Shown: positions 37,227-50,065, numbered from the stretch's first letter. The stretch: 64,000 nucleotides of DNA from Lutjanus erythropterus (GCA_020091685.1 CM034607.1:7189465-7253464), one strand, 5' to 3'. A program made the numbers and translations. Notes: generated by a model from the letters alone, not told the origin.

Positions 37227-40200
37227 GTTCAGACTGCCAGCACGAATCTTTCCACATTGGCTTTAGAAAGTCTGGACAGCAATAAACCACATGAAATGTG
37301 ATTATTGCAAATCGAACCCAAGCCACATTTGGAAGTGGTTTGAATTTGTTTCCAAATGGATTTCTAGAGATGCATCTCAGTCCAGACACTCAAATCGGAT
37401 TTCGGAGTGTCTTTTGTGTCACTTGAAATGTGACACACTGTGATAAAATGTTGGAGGTCCATCAGAGCTGCTGAACAGAATCCATGCTGCTACTAGCAGA
37501 ATGGTATGACGGGCAACACAGACGACAGCGGTCCTTGGACAGATGCTGAATTAGTGTAGAAGGGAGACTTCTGTACAGGCAAAGCTGGAATTTTTCATGC
37601 TTCCTTGTTGGAAAAACGTGTCAGCAGCATACACAGTTACTGACACCTGTGTTGTTACCACAGCAGCACATGCAGATAGGTTGGTGATGTCCGGACACAC
37701 AAATCCGATCTGATCACTTGCACATAACCGTGTGGACAGTATGTCTTAAAAATCTGATTTGAGAAACTAATGTGATTTGCCTTCCTATGAAGCCTAACAG
37801 ACAGACAGCAGCCTGCCACACAAGAGCCACAGACTTTACCACATGAGATTTCCTGCTAAAGTCTCCTTTGTATCTCACTCGTAAATATGAAAACACATCT
37901 TGTCTCGCACCTTAGCTTTTTCAACGAGCGACCGAACAAACATTCACCGGGGAAAAGTTCACCTCTAACGTCAGTTTGCAGGCTAGACAGCTAATTAGCT
38001 GCTCAGCTGCAGCACATTAAACAGCATGTAAACTGAACTGCAAATGTCACTTTTAGATGCTGTTGTGCTCCTTACTCTACAAGACTAACAGCATTCTGTC
38101 CGTCCAGTACAAGTTTGTTTACTGCAGCTCAGCCTGTCAGTTGCTGTCAATCAAACAGACCGGGACACGCCCCTCCAACCTCTGAGAGCAAAAGGAGCAT
38201 CTCTGATTTCTGATAAGACCTTTTTTCATTCCTGCCTTTAGCAATAAAAGGTGACGAGTGACTGAATTTAACAAACACATTGACATAAATACTGACTGCA
38301 AATAGAGGCTGACTAAATGTGATTTCAGTTGGACTCAAAGTAAATATTATTTTGGAAATAATGTCTATAATTTAGTAGGTTACATTAAAAGCTGGTAAAC
38401 ATTCCATTATGTTCCACCTCAAGTGCAACACAGCAGTGCTGAGAACACACTGTTCGTTTGGAAAGATTTTGCATTGGGGAGGAGGAGGAGGAGAAGCTCT
38501 TGTTATCATTTTCTCATTGTTTTGTGTAAAATTGTATTTTTCAGCCTTTATGCAATTGTCATATTGGTGTGTCAAGTCTGTCAGAGGGATTTTTTCTAGC
38601 TTTGTTCTGGGAATCAGGTGGGTTACAAAGCTTTTCTTTTATGTGTAGAAAGAATTTTGTCACGTGTTGTTTTTGTATTGTATAGTCAGCACAGAAAAAG
38701 TGTTTATAGCAGAGTGTCTTCTGTTTCGTGCTACCCAGTGTGACCCTTGGTAAGCAAGTAGATGAGCCTTTGAAACAACCCATATTTGCAGGGTATTGTT
38801 CACAGTTTGTTCCACAGGCTGATAATTAGCACATATTGGAACATACTTGTTTGTGCACTGCAGCCGTACTGCAGCTTGTGCGTTTCCTGTCTCTGTTAGG
38901 CGGTGCAAAAGGTCACCGTGTTTCTAAGTTTTCATCATATTAAATAAAATCTTTGTGTCCCCTTGTTGCTTGATGGAGTTTTGTACAAAGGTTTCAAATG
39001 TCAGAAAATGACACTTCAGCCAACGCTCACATATTGCCTCAGAGAAGGAACAGCCTGTTGGACTGCCTGATACAACCCAACCTGCTAATTGCACTGCAGT
39101 GCAATTGATCATCCAGTTCTTTTCTCTGGGTAACTTCATCTTTTTTGTTGCCATATAACTTCTGAAACCACAGCAGTTTCAAGTAAAGTGCTTTAAGTAA
39201 GCCCAGTCCTTGAAGGATTTACCACATTTTAATGAGTATGTATTTTTAATCAAATTTTTGCTGGTGTTTTACCACCTCGTTCCATTAATGATGAGGGATT
39301 ACCTTCTTAAAATGGTATTATTTAAAGGTCGTTTTTCGATGGATGCAGTTAGAACTGAGTTAACACCGATGATCCTTTTTGCCTTTATTTACATTCTTGA
39401 CATATTAAGAGTTGCAGCCCTGACCCTTTAACTAGCAGAGAGGCAGTGGCTGTAGGCCAGATGCATAAAAACTCCAATACTCATTCTTTGTGGCAGATTT
39501 ATAAAGCTGTGCACACTCATGGTTCTGTTCTAGAAATCTCAAATCATTGTGAAATTGGATGTTTAGTCCTAAATAGACATTGACATGCCCTTCATCGTCC
39601 GTTTTCATATCAGTGCTTGCGCCTGCCAGCGTAAAGAAGTACCTCTTTCACCAATTTCTTTCAAATCCTACAAAAATGCCAGAGCAGTTGTTATCACACA
39701 TGGCTGTGGCTATTTATAGTGCCCATATCATTAATTCATCACATGTACTTGTAAACCATCTCCATCAGTAGTGTCTCACTTATCATCATTAAGCCTCAGA
39801 AATAAAATCAATGATTTATAGCACTCATATCAAAACAGACTTTACAAAGTGCTTCACAATTGATACAATAAATCACAAAGGATAAACAGAGGTAATAAAC
39901 ACAAGGGAATAAAATGTAACCTCCAGTGTAAAAACAAAAGAAAGATGATCACACCGCCAAGGATCCTGGCAATCAGCGACACTGGCTAACAAGCTGAACA
40001 GTTATGAAATTCTGTCCCTCAGCTTTCCACCTCCACCTTATCACCCTCAGATCACTCTAGAGGAGCATGTGCACGCCTGCTCTGAGATATTTTTAGTTTA
40101 GTTAAATTTAGTCGAAGTCGGGGGGTGGACATGAAATTACACACAACTGAAATGTGAAAATGGGAGGAAGTGGTCTTTGATGTCAAGATAGCAAAGATGC

Positions 40201-40944
40201 AGGATTCCAGGTGACTGGGTGATGTCATTCTACCAACAAAATCAAATATATTATATTTGTTATCATCAATGACACAGCTTTAAGTCAAACTTAAAAAGAG
40301 AAATATGAAATTACAATCATGCAAACAGATATATACAGATTCCATACCCATTTTAACTATGATTAATGTGCAAAGGCAGTGTAGCTTTTTCCAGTATCTG
40401 GCACCACAGGACCAAAGCACCAAAGGAACAGATGCCTGTGTTGGTGATGTCATGTCGATCATATATAGCTAATATTCATGATGTTTACATGTGGCTCCCT
40501 GTGAGTCTTATTTTTAGCCATGGCATGGCTGTAGGGATGCCTGGTTAATGCCGATGATAAATGTAGACAGTTGAAGCAATTAATTCCTCAGTCTGCGCTA
40601 TATTAAAAAGAAAGAAAGTTTCATTGCTGCAAAATCTGTTCTTCTTCTACCGAACTACAGGCTGCTGCATCTTGGATTTCTAGTCTCCACCTCTGGATAG
40701 TCAGAGGGTGTGCTAGATGAATATTTGTGCCACCTAATGCTATGTTCTGGCCAACAACGTAATGGCTCTAGGCGAGGTTGTTGATACACAGCAACAAAGG
40801 TGTAGGCATCAGAACCTCATAGGCGATGCATCCTGGTACATGTATGCACTACTGCACCGCTCTGCAAGCAAGAGAGCTCAGCTTTCTTGGTCAGTATAGC
40901 ACACACTAAAGAATTTATTGCTTCAGTTGAGTACATTTACCACC

Positions 40945-41665
40945 AACAATGACTGGACATCAACAGGAAAGGTGATGAAGCTTTGCTTTAAATGGTTCCA
41001 CAACTGTTGGATGGATTGTCAGGGAATCATCCACATTCATGGTTCCCAAACTCCTGACTTTTCTTCCAGCGCCGCCATGAGGTTGACATTTGTGGTTGTG
41101 AGTGAGTTGTGGCTTAACAACCATTCAGTGGATTGCTGCAACATTCATGTCCCCATCAGGATGAATTTCAATCAATTCAATTTGAGTAATTGAGTAATTT
41201 TTTAAGAAAAAGCGTCAAAATTCTCTGATTCCAGCTTCTTAAATGTGAATATTTTCTGGTTTCTTTACTCCTCTATAACAGTAATTTCAGTGTCTTTAGT
41301 TTGAGGACAAAACAAGACATCTAAGGACGTCATATTTGCCTTTGAGAAAAAATGACCAACATTTTTCTGATTTTATAGGCAAACAGTCATCAGTTAATGT
41401 AGAAAATAAACAACCAATGAAGCCTTATCCTCTTGCGTCATCGTCTGGTCCAATACAGTTTTATTACTCCATACTTGCAAAAGAAATGCCATTCTCATCA
41501 GCCCCAGCAGTACTTTGTTTTTGGTGCTACTAGCATGCTAACATGTGGAACAAATACTGTGAACATGGTTAAAATTATACCTGCTTAACACTTAAGCATG
41601 ATGACGTGAGTCTTTTGCTCAGAGTAACAGTACAGAGATGCTAGCAATGGCTATAGTCTTGTTCA
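40945..41665 (+). repeat. teleost interspersed repeat (family 3), split copy
   Basis: The left part (40945-41171) includes TGTTGGATGGATTGTCAGG, ATTCATGGTTCCCAAACTCC and CGCCATGAGGTTGACATTTG. The right part (41419-41665) includes GTCATCGTCTGGTCCAATAC, ATTCTCATCAGCCCCAGCAG and CTAGCATGCTAACATG. The order matches other copies. The open frame at 40918-41193 is repeat translation. A MITE (41172-41418) separates the two parts. Confidence 0.75.
41172..41418 (+). mobile_element. hAT-like MITE, GCTGCAAC family, end-truncated
   Basis: Contains ATTCTCTGATTCCAGCTTCT, TCTGGTTTCTTTACTCCTCT and ACAAAACAAGACATCTAAGG, which define the family, but lacks the GCTGCAAC terminus. It sits inside the split repeat at 40945-41665. 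Confidence 0.7.
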
Positions 41666-42494
41666 TGTGGACTTTCTTCCAGTCAGTGTGCGTAATGCTT
41701 TTTTTTTCCCCTCTCCAAATATGATAACATCGATACTCTGGGTGCCTCAGTTATATATGTACTGTAAATCCTGATGCTATGTTTACGTGCCTGATGGGAA
41801 AGTAGGAGATCACTGATAGAAGCTGCAGTGTTGCACTGCAGCACCATGGTGACGGGACCCACCGTCCCTGGTCATCATATTATCCTGCTCCCACCTGCCT
41901 GTCCCTCCTTAGTTAGAACGTGGTAATGTCTTTAGACAGGCCACAGTTGAGAGGGCCTCTCTGAAGCTCACTGCTTTTTCTGTGGGAGCTCAATGAATAA
42001 AAGATATACAACGATAATAGGAAGACATCTGTGGAGAAAACAAACAAAACATTACTCTTTCTGACACAGCCATCTTGACATCTGAGATATGAGCTAAGTT
42101 TCTTTAAAAAATAAATATATTTATTCATAAAAACTTTATAGATAACAACAAAAACAAACTCTTAATCTATTGTATCGCATTCAAATAAGGGCTGAATCGT
42201 CTCTGAGTAGTAGAAAATAAGCTGCCATCAGACCTTTTGTTCATCACTGCTACCTTATTGCTCCTCTGTGGATATGAACATCAACTCAGCTCAATTGTCC
42301 TCTAAAACACATTCATATCAAATTTCTCATAAGGACAAAACACTTTTCTGTGCCGCCAATAAAAAGGAAAAGAGGGGATTAATATTACTTCAGTGATTTT
42401 GTTACCATGTCAGCTGCCTGTGTAGCCCTTCTTTCTCATTTGGCTACATCAATTTCCTCGTGATGAATGTTTACTAGTGATGCTTTTACTTCTT

Positions 42495-42770
42495 AAAGGG
42501 ACACTTCACTGATTTTAAGGTCTGTTTACAAGAGTTCAGGAAATATATACTGCCTGCTATGAAAACAAAAAGTTGTTTGCACAAGAGCCATACAAAGGTG
42601 GTAAACTGCCTCAAGTGATGCTACTTGTGTCAGCATCATTTGGAGCTGAAGACTATATGTTTGAAAATTAAAAAAAAAATCTGGTGGTGTGGAGTTTGAA
42701 AGAAGGAAGCTCACAGACCTCTGTGGTCTGCTCCTCATCTCTGCAGGAGGTTAGCAGTTTGAGGCTCTAT
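42495..42770 (+). repeat. teleost MITE-like repeat (TTAAAGGGACACTTCAC end)
   Basis: Starts TTAAAGGGACACTTCACTG and carries GAAGGAAGCTCACAGACCTC and TCTGCAGGAGGTTAGCAG, recognisable as a dispersed fish repeat. The right terminus is not visible. Confidence 0.55.
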
Positions 42771-43195
42771 TTGCCATTATTAGCATAACACAAATCCAAA
42801 TGTCAGACTGAACTGCAGGCTGTCGAGTTCTGCTCTGGATAAGGTAGTCACCAGGTTCTACAAAAAAAGAAGAACGCGTGAAATTAAAAGAAATCTCAGT
42901 CTCTGCAAACGCAGAATGACTTCTAACTTAATTCAAATTGATGGAGATGATCCCTCAGATTTATTTATCCATATCGGATGATTTATGTCTAATGCCAAGA
43001 AAACAGAAAATACCGTGTCCTTAATGTCATAATAGACTCAGAAAGTTTTTGTGGTCCCTGAATGTGCCATGAAAGGAGAAAGTTCTTGTGGAAATGCTTT
43101 TGTAGTATTTTGACATCTATTTTGCCAAATCTTGACAATTAATACTTCAATCAGTTAGTATAGTTGTGAACTAAATATTTTCAAGTAGAGCTGCA

Positions 43196-43475
43196 ACTAT
43201 TAATTGATCAGTTGATTATCAATCAGTTGTTAAATGAATCGCCAACTATTTTGATGATCAGTTCATCATTTTCAGTAACTTTTTCAGAAAAAAAAATTCT
43301 CTGATTTCAGCTTCTCAAATTTGTATAGTCTTTGTTTTCTTTGCTCCTCTCTGACAGTGAACTGAATATCTTCGGGTTGTGGGAAAAACAAGACATTTTA
43401 GGATGTAGCTGTAGACTCTTTGACATTTTTCACCATTTTCTGAAATTTTAAAACAAGTTTTAATCGATGAAGCGA
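43196..43475 (+). mobile_element. hAT-like MITE, GCTGCAAC family, right end lost
   Basis: Left end TAGAGCTGCAACTATTAATT, then TTCTCTGATTTCAGCTTCTC and GACAGTGAACTGAATATCTT as in the other copies. The GCAGCCCTA end is absent. Confidence 0.75.
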
Positions 43476-45054
43476 TACAGTAATAATAAATAGATAATAA
43501 TAACCAGTTAACCAACCTATTTTCCACGGGCTGGTTTGGTTTGTTTTTGTGAACACTGTTTTTGCACCTGAGAGTCGGACAGTGAAGAGGTCAAATGTGT
43601 TGAGTCCACTTTTATGCTAATCCATGCTTACTGTTGACACCGTATTGATTGCTTCAATTGGATACACCCAGAGCCCTTTGTTCCCTAATTACTTTTTGAC
43701 TTGGTGAGAAATTGGATGTTCGGTGGCTCCTAAATTTTTAATGAGTATTAATTTGTAGAATTGTGGCGATTTAATAGTTACACAGTGGCTCGTGCAGTTT
43801 CTCTGATTAGTTCTGATTCGTCCTGACCGGTGCCTCTTGCACATGCATTACAGCTGGACTGCGAAGCCCTTATGCACTTCATTTTCAAACAGGTGCATTA
43901 TTGAGAAGGAGAGAAAAGCAGCGAGTCACAGCCAGAGGGGATGGAAATCTAAAAATCCAGCCGGAGTGTTGCGGACAGCGTTTGAAATGGAGGTTGTTTC
44001 ATATCTGCTCTGGAGTGGCACTGACGTGATCTCCATAATATATTTTCGAGATCTCTGTTTAATACTTTTAAACAAGGCGTGAAAGATTTCTCGACGGCCA
44101 TTGTGACTACCATTTCTTCCGACTCAAAGTTTAGTAGTGTGACTGGCTGTCTACCTTTTCAATTACAAGGCCCGGTGTTGCATATTCAACCTGTTTTTCC
44201 CTCCCAATCCCATTTCTTTTAAATCATTTCCCCATCGCCTCGCTCCCTGTCCCCTTCTCTTTTTCTCTCTCCTTTACTTCGCTGCAAGGAGCTCTGAGTT
44301 TATGAATATTTAAAGTGGAGCGTTATTCACAAAATCTTTATTTAATGCTGCCTACGTTCACATCCTCTTAGAGGATTTTGAAGGCTTTGGTTCTGAATCA
44401 AGCAGGGACGTGTAAACTGTTGTTTTTACAGTGAGCTTGCATCTCCCCTTCTGCTCGTGCTTCTGTTAAAATCAGCCTGCTTGCTGTTCCTGCAATCCCA
44501 AAGAGAGGGATGGCTCACCTGCACAGACAGAACACATGCTTTATTCAGGTGATGTATCATTCATTTGATGCTGTTGGCTGAAGTGGATGCAGCTGAGTCA
44601 TTCGTCTCAGGTAGAACGGGGGTTGGGGGGCATAAATTAGAGAGTTAGGTCTAGTGATGAGCAGCCAAAGGACTTGCACGTAGGAAGCCAATCAGCAGCT
44701 TTGTTGCTCTGGAAAGGCTTATTGCAAAAGAAATATCATAGCAGCGATATGCAACCTGCAGCAGCCACAATGACACCACTTTTTCTCCCCATCTCATTTT
44801 GCACAAACTACACACAAAGCAGCAACTCAATGTTTCTTTTCTCCTGAATGCTTGCGTGTGTAGAGCCTTTTGGTGGTTACAAGCACAACAGTGTCACGTT
44901 GTTCTTTCTGTCCAAACATATTTGCATCCAAACATTGTTCTTGCCATCTTTTACCCCGGTGGGTATCATCACGCCCAGAAATACCTTGTTATTTGTAATC
45001 TCGGTCTCTTTTATTTCATTTGTTTGTTTTTTAATTTGACTTCATCTCCCGTTT

Positions 45055-45071
45055 TGTGTGTGTGTGTGCAG
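45055..45071 (+). promoter_or_regulatory. trappc9: (TG)7 tract at the 3' splice site
   Basis: Seven TG dinucleotides (45055-45068) stand directly before the CAG acceptor at 45069-45071, where a pyrimidine tract would normally lie; a weaker pyrimidine run is further upstream (45008-45055). UG repeats next to acceptors are known binding sites for TDP-43 and CELF proteins in other genes. An effect on this exon is inference. Confidence 0.7.
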
Positions 45072-45224
45072 AGAAAGTGTTCGGGGAGTTTCTGAGCTGG
45101 GAGCTGGAGGACGCTTTGTCTCACCTGCCTCTGAAGCCTGGCCAGGCTGTGACACTGACGGTCAGCATCAAAGTCAAGCTGGACTTCTCAGGTCAGGAGA
45201 ACCTGCTGCAGGACCTCAACGACG
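45072..45224 (+). CDS. trappc9: trappc9 internal exon (sixth visible, 153 bp, frame-neutral)
   Basis: Two bases complete Glu, then it reads KVFGEFLSWELEDALSHLPL and continues TVSIKVKLDFSGQENLLQDL, matching the TRAPPC9 segment with FLSW, IKVKLDFS and QENLLQDL. There are 50 whole codons and the last base starts an Asp codon. The donor GTGAGT at 45225 is strong. Both borders are phase 1 and the length is divisible by three, so it is the only single visible exon that can be skipped without a frameshift (loss of 51 residues). A tandem AG (CAGAG) at the acceptor could give a 2-nt alternative, which would break the frame. Confidence 0.96.
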
Positions 45225-45379
45225 GTGAGTGGACACAGTCGGTATAAACCTGCTGAGTAATACAAGAATTTATTGATTACAAAAGTCTGAAATGCAACAG
45301 CTGTACAAAAACTCACAGTTTACTTTAAGAATGTGACTTATTTTTAGCTAACGGTGTGGATCTATGGATGGCAGTGCCA

Positions 45380-46050
45380 CGTGTTTGGTCAGTTGGTTCA
45401 GCATTTTGGACAAAAGTGAAAAACCTGGACAACTATTGACTGCCATAATACCAGCAGGTTGACATCCATCCATTTTGTTACAGACCTGCCCCCCTTAGGA
45501 TGACTTGTAATCACTTTGGCGATCAGCTGGGCTGCACAATTAATCCCAATATCATCTACATTGCGACGTGGCCAAGTGCCGTATTCAAATCGCAGAACGA
45601 GGACCAAATTGCAGTTTTCTTGAAAAAGGAAAAACTTGTCAGAAAACAGCATTATAATGAAGTACTGTAGTGCTGCAGAGATGACAAGCCCTAAAAATGT
45701 TGTTTTCCAAATGAAAAAAAAAAATGTTTGTTTGGTACAGACCGTAACAAATATCACATCATCACATTTTTTTTAGTTTTTTTTTCATTCAAATTGTAAA
45801 TTGTCTTGGAAAAATGATCATCCCCGCTAATTGTACTGCATTTTGCAGTCACAATTTAAGTCAAAATAATCTCAGTGTGACTTTTTTTTTTACCATAGTG
45901 ATGACCAACACTAGCTATGTCATCATGTTAGCACTCTAAATTTAGATGCTGAACATGGTAAACAGTTTAACCTGCTAAACATCAGTATGTCAGAGCATGT
46001 TGACGTTAGCAATTAATTCAAAGCACTGTTGTGCAGCCTGACGGAACTGC
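45380..46050 (+). repeat. teleost interspersed repeat (family 3), split copy
   Basis: The left part (45380-45526) has ACAACTATTGACTGCCATAA and AATCACTTTGGCGATCAGCT; the right part (about 45890-46050) has GCTGAACATGGTAAACAG, CCTGCTAAACATCAGTATGT and GGAACTGCTAGCAATGGCTG. The middle is occupied by a different element. Confidence 0.68.
45527..45880 (+). mobile_element. hAT-like repeat, GGGCTGCACAATTAAT family, copy 1
   Basis: Begins CTGGGCTGCACAATTAATC. It shares with 60600-60840 the blocks GTAGTGCTGC, GAAAAAGGAAAAA, TTTGTTTGG and CACAGACC/TACAGACC in the same order and orientation. It interrupts an older repeat. The right end and target duplication are not clear. Confidence 0.68.
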
Positions 46051-48517
46051 TAGCAATGGCTGCAGATAGTATTGATGATGTAATAATCTGAGTATACAGG
46101 TTTACATAATTTGTCAGTTTCAGTTCTTCATTCAAAAGTCTCACCTTTTCTCATGTCATAAATATTGTTAAATCCACTGCATTATGTTGAAATGAATTAC
46201 CTATAAGTCAGCGATTTAATTCATTACTTTCTGTTGCATTTTATTTTAACCCATCTTCAGGTAAGTTTGCACGTCTCACTCGTCTTGACAAATTATTCTG
46301 TTATCGGACATTACACAGCAGGTAAATATTTGTGTTGCATTTTCTTAAGACAATGAAAAGACAGTGGTTGCAAATGTTTATTTGCTCCTATATTAATTTA
46401 TACAGGGACATAAAGTCACATATTACTTGGCTGATTCATAAATATACCCTCGTAGATATAACTGTGAGACAAAATATTAGAAATACCCCTCAGTGTAATA
46501 AAATAGAATACAACAGCACCATACACGAAAGCCTTCAGAATGACCACACAGTTGAATCAACCTGTCTTAAAATGAAAAACTGAACATGAGGGAAAAAGGT
46601 TAATAATTGAATCTTTTTTCCTGATGGGCCACCAAGCCCCTAAGCCCAAATGTTAATTTAAGCAAAACCAATTCAGAAAAGGCAAAGTAACACAACCCTT
46701 CTTAATTGTGACACTTGTGTCATCCCCTTTTCCCATTATTTGTGATGTGGTGTTTCCTGAGGGCATTGTTTCAGATGAAAAACAAGCAGGACTCCTTGTC
46801 CAGTCGAGGAAACTGGCAGCACACCCATTACTTTATTCTAGCCACACAAACTCCCGCTTTCAGTCACTCCTAAAGTTTTGTTGCTGTTTAATTTTTCCAC
46901 CTTGTGTGTTTCTGGTTCTTCAGTAAGTATCGCATCAGCAGTTTTAGCAGGATTAGTAAACCCGACAAGTAATTTTCACCGTTTTTGTAGAATGTTGAAG
47001 TAAAAGACAGAAAAGAATCTGAATATTTGTGAAACTGTAATGTTGTGTTGGCAAAGGCTTGCAGTGCTGTGTATTTTTGGTGGCCTCAGAGTAACTTCCT
47101 TCCTTAAGCAGACAATTATTTCTCTTCATTTGTCAAGTGGATTGCAGTAAAATTGTCATAACAGCTTTCAACTGCCCAGCTTAAAATATGCACATGTTGG
47201 ATGCAGAAGTAATAATGTGCTGCTGTCCGTGGAGCGCTCTTCGTTACAGGCGTTCAGGCTGCCTAATTTCAGATTCAACAGTAATAGGAGAGAGGTCTCA
47301 AGGTCTCTACACCTCCATTTCTCTTCTAGCTTCTGGCTTCCTCACTTCTACTGTCGGATTTCCTCTCTTCTAATTCTCTCTGTCTGACCTTCTCCCCTAC
47401 CTCGAAGCTCATTCATTGTGTTCCTTCTCCTCTCTTCCTCATAGTTCATGCTCATCCTCCTTTCTTCCCTGTCTCGCTCCCGACCTCTCTACCGCCTTCT
47501 TCAGACTGTTGAACCTCCTCAATGCAGACTATGGGCTGATAAATATTAATGAGTGATCAATATGGACCCGCTTCTGCACCGCAGAGACTTAACGTGTTTT
47601 TGTGTGTGTATGCATGCAGATTCAGATGACTGTGAAAGTAAATACATACAACACTGTATGTTTATCTGACCTCCAGTGCCATTTTCCTCATGAGGTCATT
47701 TAAGCAATAATGTTTCAGTGTTTTAATTAGCTGAGCAGTAATTGGGGCCCTGAATTAAAGAGATAAGACACGGTTCGTCTAAACTGCAGCTCTAAATTGA
47801 GTTATTATGATGACATTATGGGATGCACTTTTTGCTTAACACATGTGATGTTATCTTCCACTCTAATACATTAATGAAATCACATTAATAATGTTGTGTT
47901 AATATACGGATGAACATATTTGCATGAAGCCAGTTGTTTTGTTTTGTTTTCAGTCTCTGCTCCAGTGTGCTGGAAGATTACCAAGTTCTGCCATCTTTGC
48001 TAATTTAACTGTGAAATCTTGATTATATTAAGCACAGTCGATGCTTTCAACAACTGTGCAGTTGTATTCCTCAGACACTACATACAGTCACCGCCACCGC
48101 TATTAAGCGATTATTCCAGATTGGTTCATCGAGACACACAGTAGGTGGCGCCAATTCTCTAGTTGGAAAACCATTATACCACTGCAGATGAAGAAGGTGC
48201 AACAAGATGTAATGAAAAGAGCAGCAATTGAACCGCAAACGGTGAAAAACAATGTAGAAAACATGATGGATTTATGTCATTTCTGTTTGTTTCCTGTATT
48301 AATGTGGAGAAGGTTCATCAGATCTCTATGGAGCGAGTTAAATGTTGTTACACAAACTTATTTATGAAAACTGATAAAGACAAAAACCACCTCAGGTTAG
48401 CCTAAAACCTTTTTTAGAGCTAAGCCGTGTGCATCAACCTTCTCTTATGCGATATTTCAAAATTCACATAAAAGCATGTTGATGGAAACACGGCTCAGGA
48501 TGTTTCCAATTTTAGGG

Positions 48518-48845
48518 AATAATATGACATTTTGGGAAATATGCTTATTAGCAGTCTATCAGAGATGGATTAGAACTTTCATGTCAGTGGTGCTGAGTCA
48601 GGAAGTGATGTGATTAGCTTAGCTTAGCATAAAGAGTGTACTCTGAGGGAAACATAGGTGGGTTTTACATGAAGTTACGTGCTGTTGCTATATCTTTATA
48701 ACCAGCCACCAAGTGCATTGAAGACTAGCTGTTCTGTCTTTGTTCTAAATGTCTCACGGCTCTACGCAGGTACAAGAGTGGTATCCATCTTTTCATGTAA
48801 CTCTCAGCAAGAAAATGAACAAGCGCATTTCTAAAACTATTCTAT
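48518..48845. mobile_element. teleost TIR MITE (GGGAAATATGCTTAT family)
   Basis: Left end GACATTTTGGGAAATATGCT, right end AACTCTCAGCAAGAAAATGA followed by AACAAGCGCATTTC, an imperfect inverted repeat when compared with other copies. It carries GATTAGCTTAGCTTAGCATA. A second copy lies 1.2 kb downstream. Confidence 0.72.
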
Positions 48846-49283
48846 TAACTTTTTTTCCCTTTGCTAAACATAGTTGAGGTGACTTCTATTTTAAATTAAA
48901 CTTCACAGAGCTTCAGAGTATTTTATTACACTGAAGATGCTTGAGAAGTTTTAGCAAAAGTAGAAATTTAGCAAAAGGCCATATAGGTGGTAAATAGTGT
49001 TTCTGTTTTAAATAGGAAAAGGATAATATATTATCTGCAAATGACAAACATACAGTAAGTTGTGAACACTGCGTACAATATACATAGTCACCAATACAAT
49101 GTTTTTGTATTGTGGTCATTGTGTTTTGACGCAACTTAGTCGATTTTTTCTTGAATGTGTTCCCACCTTTTGGACACAGTTAATAAACTAAACCCTTGCC
49201 ATTAAATTGGCAGCCTCTTCTAAATTTGACATTTCGTGCCACTGAGTTCCATTTGGTGGATTTCTTTACAGCACCAAGGAATG

Positions 49284-49350
49284 GACAGTAAATGGACTAC
49301 ATTTATAGCTCTTTTATCCAAAGTGCTTCACAATCTGCCTCTCATTTAAC

Positions 49351-49382
<32 letters not shown>

Positions 49383-49420
49383 CACAAACTAATGGCACCG
49401 AGCAACAGTGTAACGTGCTT
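49284..49420 (+). repeat. teleost repeat fragment with embedded (CA)n
   Basis: GTAAATGGACTACATTTATA followed by GCTCTTTTATCC and AAAGTGCTTCACAATCTGCC is a widespread fish repeat signature that commonly carries a CA tract and a CTCACAAACTAATGG-like tail. Confidence 0.6.
49351..49379. repeat. (CA)14 microsatellite
   Basis: Uninterrupted CA dinucleotides within the surrounding fish repeat. Confidence 0.95.
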
Positions 49421-49756
49421 CATCTGACCATCAGGACCCATTTTTGGTTCAGGTGACTCAAGGATGTTTTAACACATGGCCAGGAGGAGCTGCCAAACCT
49501 ACGATTAGTGGATGACTCGCTCAACCTCCTGAACCACATCCGCCCATAGGAAGTTTGTTTAGACTACACAACAAGAAGGGAGAACCACTTGTCTATCAAA
49601 AACAGCAATAAAACGTTTGTTTTTCATAAATGCTGATGTAGAAGCTGTTAAAGGGCAGTTAAAATAAACAGAGTATATCTTAAGGGAAGAGTTGTCAGGT
49701 AAAACAAGCAACGGTTGTTTTTGTTTGTGAAACAGGAATTGTTCTTTAGTATGTTC

Positions 49757-50065
49757 TTAAGTGAAACATTTTGGGAAATTTGCTTATTTGCTTTCTTGTC
49801 AAAAGTTACATTAGAGGATCTATACCTCTTTCAGGTCTATACATTAAATACAAAGGTAGAGCTGGCAGAGAATTAGCTCGGTTTACCTCAAAATGTAATT
49901 TTCATGTTTCTGTTTGCACACGAGTTAAGCATACAGCATATAGCAAAATTTAAAGATGGTGCTGGATGCATTTTCTAAAGTTTGGACAGACCCAGGCTAG
50001 CTGTTTCCTCTACAGTGCCTCCAGTCTAATGCTAAGCTAAGCTAAAATAAGCAAGACATTATGAC
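49757..50065 (+). mobile_element. teleost TIR MITE (GGGAAATATGCTTAT family), second copy
   Basis: Contains ACATTTTGGGAAATTTGCTT, GGTCTATACATTAAATAC, CCAGGCTAGCTGTTTCCTC and AATGCTAAGCTAAGCTAA, matching the family seen at 48518. Confidence 0.7.

Larger units (their letters stand above)
29322..45071 (+). other. trappc9: trappc9 intron E (15.7 kb)
   Basis: Phase-1 intron. Recognised content: TIR elements at 30145-30478 and 36775-37226, a nested hAT/fold-back pair at 34033-34786, a repeat split by a MITE at 40945-41665, a repeat at 42495-42770 and a truncated hAT-like MITE at 43196-43475. 29600-29990 is C-rich with overlapping open frames but nothing recognisable. The unassigned stretches include 30479-34032, 34795-36766, 37235-40944 and 43476-45040. 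Confidence 0.8.

Noticed and set aside
40918..41193. 91-codon open frame
   Set aside because: It is the translation of the dispersed family 3 repeat, not a gene.
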